Shown: positions 1 through 6,900 of the stretch, piece by piece
How the letters are laid out: the number at the start of each line of letters is the position of its first letter
Numbering within the stretch: position 1 is the first letter of the stretch
Assembly: GCA_001799225.1 (NCBI GenBank)
Contig: MGTA01000032.1
Location: 27,974 to 37,671 of the forward strand
From: Deltaproteobacteria bacterium RIFOXYD12_FULL_50_9
GTDB taxonomy: Bacteria > Desulfobacterota > Desulfobulbia > Desulfobulbales > CALZHT01
Length of the DNA: 9,698 nt
Direction: 5' to 3'
Made by a program: the position numbers and the translations under genes
Notes under the pieces: generated by a model
Seen by the model: the letters and a program-made list of their open reading frames with translations, nothing else
Told to the model about the DNA's origin: nothing
Databases searched by the model: none

Positions 1-397
1 ATAATAGCCCACCCTAGGCAGGAAATACCATCTGAGCCATTGCCACCAATTGTCATAACGCCTTCACCTGAGCCATTGCCACCGAAAATTATTGTTTCCC
101 CACTTGAGCAGAAACCCAAAAAAAATGGTACCGCAATTAAGCCCCAGCCAAAAATCATTGGCCCCCAATAGAACCAAGACCATCAATCCATGATATCCAT
201 ATTGGTTCTAATTATGATGAATCCGGCACAGTTAAAATTGGTTTAAAAAGCATAAATATTACTGATCATGAATCTGTAATATTCTTAACCACCCAATAGG
301 CCAATTACAGAAATCTGTTGGATTTCGCGTTGCTCAACCCAACACGGCTAAAAATCCCTATCGCCATCCATTTGTCCAGCCAATTCCATCCGATTAA
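1..397 (+). pseudogene. Decayed 3' end of a proline-rich protein gene, frames broken; possible FGE/SUMF1-like C-terminus
   Basis: The gene enters from outside the window. Frame 1 is open from base 1 to a TAG at 169-171 and encodes a proline-rich stretch with a repeated 12-residue unit built on EPLPP. At the C-run 162-166 the coding-like signal moves to frame 3 (165-299), continuing PPIEPRPSIHDIHIGSNY and ending TTQ-stop. From about 272 frame 2 takes over and runs to the TAA at 395-397 with KSVGFRVAQPNTAKNPYRHP. The GFRVA tail resembles the end of formylglycine-generating-enzyme (SUMF1-type) domains, but that is a five-residue match only. Both frame changes are in the direction expected for single-base losses. 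The stretch is AT-richer than the rest of the window. Sequencing error in homopolymers, or three unrelated short open stretches, are alternatives. The function of the parent gene is not recognised. Confidence 0.4.
31..102 (+). repeat. Two tandem 36-nt (12-codon) units encoding a proline-rich repeat
   Basis: Units at 31-66 and 67-102 share the exact 16-mer CTGAGCCATTGCCACC (32-47 and 68-83) and are in the same frame, encoding SEPLPPIVITPS and PEPLPPKIIVSP. More units may lie outside the window. The period is a whole number of codons, which suggests expansion while the sequence was still coding, as a flexible linker. Confidence 0.7.
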
Positions 398-646
398 TGA
401 ATATCGCTTACAAATGCGTTATTGCCCATAAGCCGAAATAATAACCAAATTCAGCTCATTCTTTTATAGATAATTCCATTGTCGATGTTTGAACTCCATG
501 ATATTATGTACAGCTGTATTTTAATCACATGAGATGGATAGAATTTCTGATGAAATCTGTAGCTCGTTTATCTTGATATAACTTGACACGAGCCATCCTA
601 TCACCAACTCAAAATTTACCCCTTATAAAAACAAGTGGAAACTCTT
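398..646 (+). other. AT-rich intergenic region upstream of ctpA
   Basis: No gene is supported here. A consensus -35 hexamer TTGACA lies at 583-588, but no good -10 sits 16-18 nt downstream; TTATAA at 623-628 is too far from it and too near the start codon. A 10-nt perfect palindrome TACAGCTGTA is at 509-518, of unknown meaning. The ctpA promoter probably lies in this stretch but I cannot place it with confidence. Confidence 0.4.
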
Positions 647-2095
647 ATGGCCTCTCAAAAACAATCCTTTGTAAAAAAGGCTTTGATCTCTTTTCTGTTT
701 TGCACAATTTTTGCAGGAATTATCGTTTTCTGGACTCAGCAACGCGATGTCTCCGCCAAAACCGAAGACACCTATAAGAGCCTGGAAACATTTTCCAATG
801 TCTTAAGCATGGTCCAAAAAAACTATGTTGAGGAGGTCGATCCAAATCAAGCGATCGAAGGGGCCATCAAAGGGATGCTGGTCAATCTGGATCCCCACTC
901 CTCCTACCTGAAGCCAGACGATTTCAAAGAACTCAAGGTCGAAACCAAAGGGAGCTTTACCGGAATCGGGGTCGAAATCACCCAAAAAGATGGAATTCTG
1001 ACGGTTGTTTCCCCCATCGAAGGCACACCTGGTTATAAAAAAGGGCTTAAGGCCGGAGATCGCATTGTTAAAATCGGTGACGATTCGACCGCAGAGATGT
1101 CACTTATGGACGCGGTAAAGAAGTTGCGCGGCCCCAAAGGGACAAAAGTTTCCATTACCATCCACCGTAGCGGTTGGACTATTCTTAAAAAGATCACACT
1201 AGTCCGGGACGAGATCCCGTTGCAGAGCGTTAAATCCAAGGTCCTGGAACCCGGATACGGCTATATCCGCGTCAGCCAGTTCCAGTCAAAAACCACCAAG
1301 GATTTTACCGATGCCCTACAAGAGATGATTGCCAAGGAGAAAACCATAAAAGGTCTTGTTCTCGACCTTAGAAATAATCCCGGTGGCCTACTGGATCAGG
1401 CGGTTAAACTTGCTGATGTCTTTCTCGAGGAGGGGGTAATTGTTTCCACCAAAGGCCGAATTACCGACCAAAACATGATCTTTAATGCCCGCAACGATGA
1501 CGGCAAATACGATTTCCCATTGATTGTACTGGTAAACGAAGGCAGCGCCAGCGCCTCAGAGATCGTAGCCGGCGCCCTGCAAGACCATAAAAAGGCAATT
1601 GTCCTTGGTGCGCAGACCTTTGGTAAGGGCTCGGTGCAAACCATTATCCCCTTAAGCAATGGCGCCGGACTGCGTCTGACCACCGCACGTTACTACACAC
1701 CGAGCGGTATCTCCATTCAAGCAAAAGGTATAACCCCGGACATCAATGTCCCAACCCAGATCGCTACCAAGGAAAATGTCCAGCGCATAGGAAAGCCTAG
1801 ATTCATCCGCGAAAAAGATCTTAAACACCACATCAAAAACGGCAACACGCCAGAAGATCCGAGCAAAAGTAACGAGACTGAGGATGTTGAAGGTTCAGAC
1901 CCTGTCTCTTCGGATGAAGAGGTGGTCGACAATTTAAGCGATGATCCGACCGAAACTCCGGAAAAGGCAGAAAAACCGGGAGATGAGAAGACCATTAAAG
2001 AGGATATTCAGAAGGACAACCAGCTTAACACCGCACTCATGCTGCTCAAGGGTGTAAACGTCTTCGGAGGGGTGATGGCGGCTGAGAAAAAATAA
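647..2095 (+). CDS. ctpA: Carboxy-terminal processing protease, S41 family (CtpA/Prc type)
   Basis: This is a serine protease that trims or degrades periplasmic and envelope proteins from their C-termini. The ATG at 647 is preferred over an in-frame GTG at 635 because GGAAA (637-641) sits at ribosome-binding distance from it; this gives 482 aa. Residues 8-29 form a basic-then-hydrophobic signal or anchor segment, so the enzyme should face the periplasm. A PDZ domain covers about 97-178. The S41 core follows: GYIRVSQF near 205, LRNNPGG at 241-247, GSASASEI at 299-306 and GKGSVQ at 326-331. The Ser-Lys-Gln catalytic set is complete: S302, K327 (the 25-residue spacing typical of CtpB and Prc) and Q331. 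Residues about 401-456 form a very acidic low-complexity linker before a short hydrophobic C-terminal helix; this tail is the variable part. The gene is monocistronic in the window and convergent with the fumarase operon. Confidence 0.95.
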   Translation: MASQKQSFVKKALISFLFCTIFAGIIVFWTQQRDVSAKTEDTYKSLETFSNVLSMVQKNYVEEVDPNQAIEGAIKGMLVNLDPHSSYLKPDDFKELKVETKGSFTGIGVEITQKDGILTVVSPIEGTPGYKKGLKAGDRIVKIGDDSTAEMSLMDAVKKLRGPKGTKVSITIHRSGWTILKKITLVRDEIPLQSVKSKVLEPGYGYIRVSQFQSKTTKDFTDALQEMIAKEKTIKGLVLDLRNNPGGLLDQAVKLADVFLEEGVIVSTKGRITDQNMIFNARNDDGKYDFPLIVLVNEGSASASEIVAGALQDHKKAIVLGAQTFGKGSVQTIIPLSNGAGLRLTTARYYTPSGISIQAKGITPDINVPTQIATKENVQRIGKPRFIREKDLKHHIKNGNTPEDPSKSNETEDVEGSDPVSSDEEVVDNLSDDPTETPEKAEKPGDEKTIKEDIQKDNQLNTALMLLKGVNVFGGVMAAEKK

Positions 2096-2139
2096 TAAAG
2101 TAGGGAAGCGCCACCATGGTGGCGCTTCCCTACTTTATT
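2094..2139. terminator. Perfect 46-nt palindrome, bidirectional terminator between ctpA and the fumarase beta gene
   Basis: The 23-nt arms 2094-2116 and 2117-2139 are exact reverse complements around a central CCATGG, with core AGGGAAGCGCCACC. The palindrome includes the last two bases of the ctpA stop codon (TAA 2093-2095) and the stop plus the last codons of the fumarase beta gene (stop 2132-2130). On the minus strand the stem is followed by a T-rich run (complement of AAAAAATAATAAAG, ending at 2100), good for intrinsic termination. On the plus strand the T-tract is only the CTTTATT at the stem base, so termination that way may be weaker. Confidence 0.88.
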
Positions 2140-2705
2140 GCCACCATCTCGTAATAGTCTTGACCGGCAAGATCATTAATCACCACTGCCGGAAACCCTT
2201 CAACCGCCATTCGAAAAAGCGCTTCGGCTCCGGCATCGGCAAACGCAACTATCTCACAGCTCTTGATACATTTTGACAGCAATGCCCCTGCCCCGCCAAT
2301 CGTAGCCAGATACACAGCGCCGTTGCTGAGCATCGAATCCCTGACCTCCCGGGATCTCGCACCTTTCCCCAATGTTGCCTTTAACCCAATAGCTAGAAGT
2401 CTTGGGGTATAAACATCCATCCGATAACTTGTGGTTGGCCCGGCAGCGCCGATCACCTGACCGGGTCGGGCCGGTGTTGGCCCGACATAATAGAGCAGTT
2501 GCCCGGACAAATCCACGGGTAAAGGCAAGCCGCTATCCAGCAGCTCGCAAAGTCGCCGGTGCGTCTGATCCCTGCCGGTATATAACGTGCCGGTCAGACT
2601 TACCAGATCACCAGCTTTAAGTGTCGCTAGAACGCTCTCGGCCAGCGGCAGCTGTAACTCCTGCAAATTTTCTCCGAATGATGGCCGAGAACGAAGCATT
2701 GACAT
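2130..2705 (-). CDS. Fumarate hydratase class I (Fe-S hydro-lyase), beta subunit / C-terminal domain
   Basis: This is the small subunit of a two-subunit, oxygen-sensitive [4Fe-4S] fumarase that interconverts fumarate and (S)-malate in the TCA cycle; it acts with the alpha subunit encoded just upstream. The start chosen is ATG at 2705, preceded on the minus strand by AGGTGG and a 6-nt spacer, giving 191 aa. The open frame extends to 2747, but that extension overlaps the alpha gene and looks unlike the family. Conserved family segments visible are GRDQTHRRL at 44-52, YYVGPTPARPGQVIGAAGPT at 72-91, TTSYRMD at 91-97 and GKGARS at 113-118. The end DYYEMVAIK is also typical. The spacing of 10 nt after the alpha stop indicates translational coupling. 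L(+)-tartrate dehydratase beta (TtdB) is the main alternative; it is a close paralogue and cannot be excluded from sequence alone. Confidence 0.92.
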   Translation of the reverse strand: MSMLRSRPSFGENLQELQLPLAESVLATLKAGDLVSLTGTLYTGRDQTHRRLCELLDSGLPLPVDLSGQLLYYVGPTPARPGQVIGAAGPTTSYRMDVYTPRLLAIGLKATLGKGARSREVRDSMLSNGAVYLATIGGAGALLSKCIKSCEIVAFADAGAEALFRMAVEGFPAVVINDLAGQDYYEMVAIK

Positions 2706-2715
2706 GATATTCCAC

Positions 2716-3552
2716 CTACAGAACGATCTTCTTGTACCGGTGCGCATGGCACTGAATGTTTACAGCCACTGGTAGACTGGCAATATGGGACGGGAACAGT
2801 TCAACATGGACGGCCAGGGCGGTATTGTTACCGCCAAAACCCTGGACGCCTTGGCCTCTTGCGTTAATGGCAATAAGGATCTCCTCTTCAAGGGCTGCTG
2901 CATCCGCCCGGGGATGCGCAGTACCAAGCGGCCTGAGCAAGGCCTCCTTGGCAAGGAGGGCCGCCTTCTCAAAGGTACCGCCCACCCCTACGCCAACCAC
3001 CACTGGTGGACAGGGATTGGAACCGGCAGCCACAACCCGGTCAACAACGTACTGCACAACCCCGCTCCTGCCGGCCGATGGCGGCAGCATTGCCAGCCCG
3101 CTCATATTCTCACTGCCGCAACCTTTAGGCAGCAGACTCATAGTCAGCCGGTCTCCTGCCACAACTCGGAGATGGATAACCGCAGGAGTGTTGGTTTTGG
3201 TATTAATTCGCGTTAAAGGGTCACAGACGGATTTACGCAGATACCCTGCCTCATAACCGCTCGCAATCCCCTCTTGAATCGCTTCTTCAAGGCTCCCGAT
3301 AATCCGGACATCCTGACCGAGCTCTACGAACAGTACGGCAATGCCCGTATCTTGACAAAGAGGGATTCTGTCCCGGCTGGCAGTATCGGCATTGACCAGC
3401 AACATCTCAAGAATATTTTTGGAAAGCAGAGCTGTCTCACGATCCCTGGCCGCAAGCAAGGCTTCAAGGATATCCGGTTCAAGATCGTAGGCAGCCCGCA
3501 TAGCCATGTCCCGAACCGCAGCAACAATCTCGCTGTAATTAAGCTCTCTCAT
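2716..3552 (-). CDS. Fumarate hydratase class I (Fe-S hydro-lyase), alpha subunit
   Basis: This is the large, cluster-binding subunit of the two-subunit class I fumarase. The three cysteines expected to hold the [4Fe-4S] cluster are present: C66 in PLCQDTG, C145 in KGCGSEN and C181 in NPCPPVVVGVGVGG. The ATG at 3552 is chosen because GGAAG lies 5 nt upstream of it, giving 278 aa and the family-like start MRELNYSEI. An alternative ATG at 3567 would add five residues and share one base with the stop of the PilZ gene (TGATG arrangement). Either way the gene directly follows PilZ and precedes the beta subunit, so the three are probably one transcript. Paralogy with tartrate dehydratase alpha (TtdA) leaves the substrate formally open, but nothing nearby suggests tartrate use. 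Such enzymes are typical of anaerobes, in keeping with the proposed host. Confidence 0.93.
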   Translation of the reverse strand: MRELNYSEIVAAVRDMAMRAAYDLEPDILEALLAARDRETALLSKNILEMLLVNADTASRDRIPLCQDTGIAVLFVELGQDVRIIGSLEEAIQEGIASGYEAGYLRKSVCDPLTRINTKTNTPAVIHLRVVAGDRLTMSLLPKGCGSENMSGLAMLPPSAGRSGVVQYVVDRVVAAGSNPCPPVVVGVGVGGTFEKAALLAKEALLRPLGTAHPRADAAALEEEILIAINARGQGVQGFGGNNTALAVHVELFPSHIASLPVAVNIQCHAHRYKKIVL

Positions 3553-3566
3553 AACAACTTCCGGCA

Positions 3567-4160
3567 TCAGTCAATCTGTCTGCGATTGCGCAGAAACATG
3601 CTCTGCAGTTTGAAACTGTGCTGCATCAATTTTTCGCGGTCATCCTCCATGATCAGAGCAAATTCAAGAGCGACCCGATAACTGCTCTTATCTGCTTCCA
3701 GCCTCCCCTTTTGTTCATCACAGCCAACTACCCGACCGAAACAGTGGATATAAGCATAGTTCGGTAACAAAACAATATTGAGAGCAAAAATATCATTAAG
3801 CTTATATGAGCGGTCCAGAGTCAGGGAGATTCCTGTACCACTCAAACTTACCTCTATAAGGGTAAGACCATCCATCGGTGATGGTTGACCTTGCAATTTA
3901 CTCAATAACATGTTGATCTTGGTATCCAGATGTTGAAGGAAATCAGCAAGATCCTCTTCCCGCTCCCGCATGCGCTGTAAAGCGTTTTGCGTACCGATAA
4001 ACGCCTCAATCTCATAAGCGCCTTCTCTTCTGCTTGGCAGGATGCCGCGTTCGTAATCTTCAAGGATTGCCTGAAACTCATCTTTGGCAATCGAGTCAAA
4101 AGAGATAAGGACTCTGTCCATTACTCTGACGGCCTCACGACGATTGGATTCAAGGGCCAT
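3567..4160 (-). CDS. PilZ-domain protein with a helical insertion, probable cyclic-di-GMP receptor
   Basis: PilZ domains bind cyclic-di-GMP through an N-terminal RxxxR and a (D/N)xSxxG motif. Here R8-EAV-R12 opens the domain and S105-L-S-G-T-G110 matches the second motif, with Ser in place of the usual first Asp/Asn. Later segments fit the fold: a strand with LPNY near 132, GRVVG at 142-146, VALEF at 163-167, then a C-terminal helix ending FLRNRRQID. Between the two binding motifs lie about 90 residues, largely charged and helical (about 26-90, including QRMREREEDLADFLQHLDTK). This recalls PilZ proteins with long inserted helices that oligomerise. The ATG at 4160 has a strong AGGAGGT 5 nt upstream, giving 197 aa; the open frame to 4238 is rejected. 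The gene lies 113 nt after panB and directly before fumarase alpha. Its target is unknown. Confidence 0.82.
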   Translation of the reverse strand: MALESNRREAVRVMDRVLISFDSIAKDEFQAILEDYERGILPSRREGAYEIEAFIGTQNALQRMREREEDLADFLQHLDTKINMLLSKLQGQPSPMDGLTLIEVSLSGTGISLTLDRSYKLNDIFALNIVLLPNYAYIHCFGRVVGCDEQKGRLEADKSSYRVALEFALIMEDDREKLMQHSFKLQSMFLRNRRQID

Positions 4161-4273
4161 TGCAACCTCCTGTCTTTGCAAAAAACTGCTCAAGTTGTTT
4201 AGACTGCAGGCGATCAGGTCATAGACCAATACGCCCACATTTCATTAATAACTAAATGTTATTATTGCGATAA

Positions 4274-5113
4274 TCAATTACTATCAAGCAGGTCTTTTAC
4301 TTCGATCTGCATAGAAAAAGCGTGCTCAGGCGCTGGAAACGCCCCGGTTTTCACCTCATCACGAAAAGCGGCAACCGCATCTTTGATCTGGGGCGCCAGG
4401 TTGGCATAAGACTTGACAAAACGGGGGACATGCTTGTCAAAAAGACCAACAAGATCATGGGTCACCAGAACCTGGCCGTCACAACCGCTGCCCGCACCAA
4501 TCCCAATAGTAGGGACAGTGATCAACTCGGTAATAACCGCTGCCAATTTTTCCGGGATGCACTCAAGTACCAGGGCAAAAACTCCTGCTTTTTCCAGTGC
4601 CTTGGCATCGGCAATGACCCTCTTTGCAGAATCCAGATCCCGGCCCTGCACCTTGAAGCCGCCCAACTGGCTGGCAGTCTGGGGAGTCAAGCCGATATGC
4701 CCGATAACCGGAATACCTGCCCGGACCATGATCCGCACCGTATCAGCTATCTCTATGCCACCTTCAACCTTGACGCAATCACAACCCGCCTCCTTCAGAA
4801 AACGGCCGGCATTGTAGACGGCGTCACGACTGTCGGCCTGATAAGAGAGAAACGGCATATCACCGACCAGAATGGCCCGTTTCACCCCCCGTCTTACTGC
4901 CCGGGCATGATGCAGCATCTCTTCCATGGTCACCGGCACAGTTGAGTCGTATCCCAGCGCAACCATACCCAGCGAATCACCGACCAGAACCAGATCAATG
5001 CCGCTCTGATCGAGATAAGCGGCGAATCCGGCATCATAGGCCGTGAGCATGGTGATCTTCTCGCCGGCCTTCTTCATGGCTATGATATCGGCAATAGTCA
5101 GCTTTTTGGACAT
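4274..5113 (-). CDS. panB: 3-methyl-2-oxobutanoate hydroxymethyltransferase
   Basis: PanB uses 5,10-methylenetetrahydrofolate to hydroxymethylate alpha-ketoisovalerate to ketopantoate, the first committed step of pantothenate (and so coenzyme A) synthesis, in the cytosol. The 279-aa product is of usual length. Near the N-terminus are TMLTAYDAGFA (21-31) and VGDSLGM (44-50). The Mg-binding aspartates D46 and D85, the substrate lysine K115 in VKVEGG and the catalytic E184 in LVLECIP fall where the E. coli enzyme has D45, D84, K112 and E181. Also visible are IGHIGLTPQ (137-145) and GIGAGSGCDGQ (204-214). The ATG at 5113 is preceded by GAGGAG with a 7-nt spacer; an in-frame ATG at 5128 is less well placed. 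The gene starts 60 nt after the ruvB stop. No panC or panD is in the window. Confidence 0.97.
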   Translation of the reverse strand: MSKKLTIADIIAMKKAGEKITMLTAYDAGFAAYLDQSGIDLVLVGDSLGMVALGYDSTVPVTMEEMLHHARAVRRGVKRAILVGDMPFLSYQADSRDAVYNAGRFLKEAGCDCVKVEGGIEIADTVRIMVRAGIPVIGHIGLTPQTASQLGGFKVQGRDLDSAKRVIADAKALEKAGVFALVLECIPEKLAAVITELITVPTIGIGAGSGCDGQVLVTHDLVGLFDKHVPRFVKSYANLAPQIKDAVAAFRDEVKTGAFPAPEHAFSMQIEVKDLLDSN

Positions 5114-5173
5114 GGCTGATCTCCTCATAAAATTCTTCTTTAAGCGGAAAGGCGTTTCTCTTGTTACAAACTA

Positions 5174-6214
5174 TCACCGATCCGCAAAACCAGCCAGATC
5201 AATTTGTCTTCCCGTCTGATATTTACGGCCGAAATGTTCGTAGGCAATTGCCGTAGCCATCCTGCCCCTTGAAGTCCGAATCAGAAATCCGCTCTGGATG
5301 AGATAGGGCTCGTAGACATCCTCCAGAGTATTTTTCTCTTCACAGACGGCAGTGGCAAGGGTTTCGATCCCCAGCGGTCCACCCTGAAACTTATCGATAA
5401 TCGTCAGAATGATCCGCCGGTCCATCTCATCAAGTCCCAGATGATCGACTGCCAACATATTGAGCGCCTGATCCGCCACCTTGGCAGTAATCCGGCCATC
5501 GCCCTTAACCTCGGCAAAATCCCTGAGTCGTTTCAGCAGCCGGTTGGCGATCCGCGGCGTCCCCCGGGAGCGGCGACCGATCTCCTGGGCACCTGCAGGA
5601 TCAATTGGAATGCCGAGCAGAGAAGCCGAACGGTTGATAATTATAACAAGTTCCGGAATCGAATAAAAATCAAGCCGCAGGATAGCCCCAAAGCGATCAC
5701 GAAGCGGCGGGGTAAGCAGACCTGTTCTGGTTGTTGCACCCACCAATGTAAACCTCGGCAGATCCATCTTCACAGATCTGGCCCCAGGTCCTTGACCGAT
5801 CACCAGATCAAGTTGAAAATCCTCCATGGCCGGATAGAGAATCTCCTCGACCACATGGTTTAAACGATGGATCTCATCAATAAACAGAACGTCGCCGGCC
5901 TGCAGACTGGTAAGAATAGCGGCAAGATCGCCGGATTTTTCAATAACCGGGCCTGATGTAACCTTGATATTGGCCTGCATCTCCTGGGCAATTATATAGG
6001 CAAGAGTAGTCTTGCCGAGACCCGGAAAGCCGTGAAAAAGAATATGGTCGAGAGACTCACCCCTGCCCTTGGCTGCCTTGATGGCGATATCCAGGTTTTT
6101 CTTAACCTGCTCCTGACCGACGTACTGATCAAGACTCTTGGGTCGCAGAGTAAAATCAGCCCGCTGATCTTCCCCTTTAGCTACAGTGCTGACAATTCTT
6201 TCTTCGTGTTTCAC
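5174..6214 (-). CDS. ruvB: Holliday junction branch migration helicase RuvB
   Basis: RuvB is the hexameric AAA+ motor that, loaded by RuvA, drives branch migration of Holliday junctions in recombinational repair. The 346-aa product carries the family motifs in order: LRPKSLDQYVGQ (23-34), Walker A HGFPGLGKTT (61-70, K68), Walker B LFIDEIHR (110-117), the RuvB-specific hairpin around 135-155, sensor 1 VGATTRTG (158-165), arginine finger R174 in LRDRFG, sensor 2 GTPRIANRLLKR (218-229) and a C-terminal winged helix with RTSRGRMAT (313-321). The start is a GTG at 6214 inside a 4-nt GTGA overlap with the ruvA stop; GAGGT sits 7 nt upstream of it within ruvA, so translation is probably coupled. One small departure is Phe63 in Walker A, where Pro is usual; the catalytic Gly, Lys and Thr are intact. 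Confidence 0.98.
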   Translation of the reverse strand: MKHEERIVSTVAKGEDQRADFTLRPKSLDQYVGQEQVKKNLDIAIKAAKGRGESLDHILFHGFPGLGKTTLAYIIAQEMQANIKVTSGPVIEKSGDLAAILTSLQAGDVLFIDEIHRLNHVVEEILYPAMEDFQLDLVIGQGPGARSVKMDLPRFTLVGATTRTGLLTPPLRDRFGAILRLDFYSIPELVIIINRSASLLGIPIDPAGAQEIGRRSRGTPRIANRLLKRLRDFAEVKGDGRITAKVADQALNMLAVDHLGLDEMDRRIILTIIDKFQGGPLGIETLATAVCEEKNTLEDVYEPYLIQSGFLIRTSRGRMATAIAYEHFGRKYQTGRQIDLAGFADR

Positions 6215-6837
6215 GCAAGCGACCTCAAGGCATAACGCAACAACTCTTCAAGAGACATGGCTTTATACACCTCATCCGTATTTTGGCGGCGCACGGCCAG
6301 CACAGCCTCCCGAGCCCGCAGCGGTGTATATCCAAGATTAGTCAGGGCAGAAATTACATCTGCGCTGAAGGGGTCTTCCGGATCGACCCGGCGGAGCGAG
6401 GCCACAACTGCGCCACCGTCATTCCCGACCGATAGCTTCTGCACCTTGTCCTTTAATTCAAGGCAGAGCCGCTCAGCTGTTTTTTTGCCGATACCCGGCA
6501 ATTTGGTCAATCGATAGACATCCTCGGCCATGAGTGTCCGGCAGAGTTCAGCAGGCTCAATCCCGGCCAGAATTGTCAGCGCAAGCTTAGGGCCAATCCC
6601 TGATACACTGGTAAGCAGGAGGAACATCTCCTTCTCATCAAGTTCGAGAAAGCCGAAAAGAATAATCGCATCTTCACGGACATGGGTATGGATATGCAAA
6701 AATACAGGATGACCAAGATCAGGCAAACGTTCGAAGTTCGAAGCAGAAAAATAGACCTCATAGCCGACGCCGCCCACATCGACGACCAGCCTATCCCTGG
6801 ATTTGGCAACCAACTCACCCCGCAGACAGGCAATCAT
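6211..6837 (-). CDS. ruvA: Holliday junction DNA helicase RuvA
   Basis: RuvA tetramers bind the four-way junction and recruit RuvB. The 208-aa length is standard. Domain I (1-64) is an OB fold beginning MIACLRGELV; the acidic pin residues E55 and D56 are in the same positions as in E. coli. Domain II holds two helix-hairpin-helix motifs, VSGIGPKLA (78-86) and LPGIGKKTA (113-121). Domain III, which contacts RuvB, is about 155-207 and contains SALTNLGYTPLRAREAV. The ATG at 6837 is preceded by a very strong AGAGGAGGT. The stop overlaps the ruvB GTG start. A 63-nt gap containing a small hairpin separates it from the ruvC stop. Confidence 0.98.
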   Translation of the reverse strand: MIACLRGELVAKSRDRLVVDVGGVGYEVYFSASNFERLPDLGHPVFLHIHTHVREDAIILFGFLELDEKEMFLLLTSVSGIGPKLALTILAGIEPAELCRTLMAEDVYRLTKLPGIGKKTAERLCLELKDKVQKLSVGNDGGAVVASLRRVDPEDPFSADVISALTNLGYTPLRAREAVLAVRRQNTDEVYKAMSLEELLRYALRSLA

Positions 6838-6856
6838 GCTGACCTCCTCTTGTTAT

Positions 6857-6881
6857 TACCTCAAGTAATGAGGTTGAGGTA
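6857..6881. other. Inverted repeat in the ruvC-ruvA gap
   Basis: TACCTCAA (6857-6864) and TTGAGGTA (6874-6881) are exact reverse complements with a 9-nt loop; the inner ACCTCA...TGAGGT pairing at 6858-6873 is an alternative fold. No T-tract follows on either strand, so it is unlikely to be a strong terminator. It lies just upstream of the ruvA ribosome-binding site on the transcribed strand and could tune ruvA translation or mRNA processing. Confidence 0.45.
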
Positions 6882-6900
6882 TTCAGACGGTTAGATCATC

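Noticed and set aside
572..601. Possible sigma32-like or sigma70 promoter for ctpA (CTTGATA with CCATCCT, or TTGACA at 583-588)
   Set aside because: Neither pairing gives a good second box at proper spacing; reported only as part of the intergenic description.
2706..2747. N-terminal extension of the fumarase beta frame (MRTGTRRSFCRWNI)
   Set aside because: It overlaps the alpha gene, lacks a ribosome-binding site and does not look like the family; the ATG at 2705 has a good AGGTGG.
2756..3256. 166-codon plus-strand open frame
   Set aside because: It is a shadow of the fumarase alpha gene, which has all three cluster cysteines.
4322..4945. 207-codon plus-strand open frame
   Set aside because: It lies opposite panB, whose catalytic residues and length are all in place; the plus-strand product has no recognisable features.
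5981..6033. RuvB Walker A Phe63 (HGFPGLGKTT) as a functional defect
   Set aside because: The essential Gly, Lys and Thr are intact and the second position of the loop tolerates change, so it is probably neutral.
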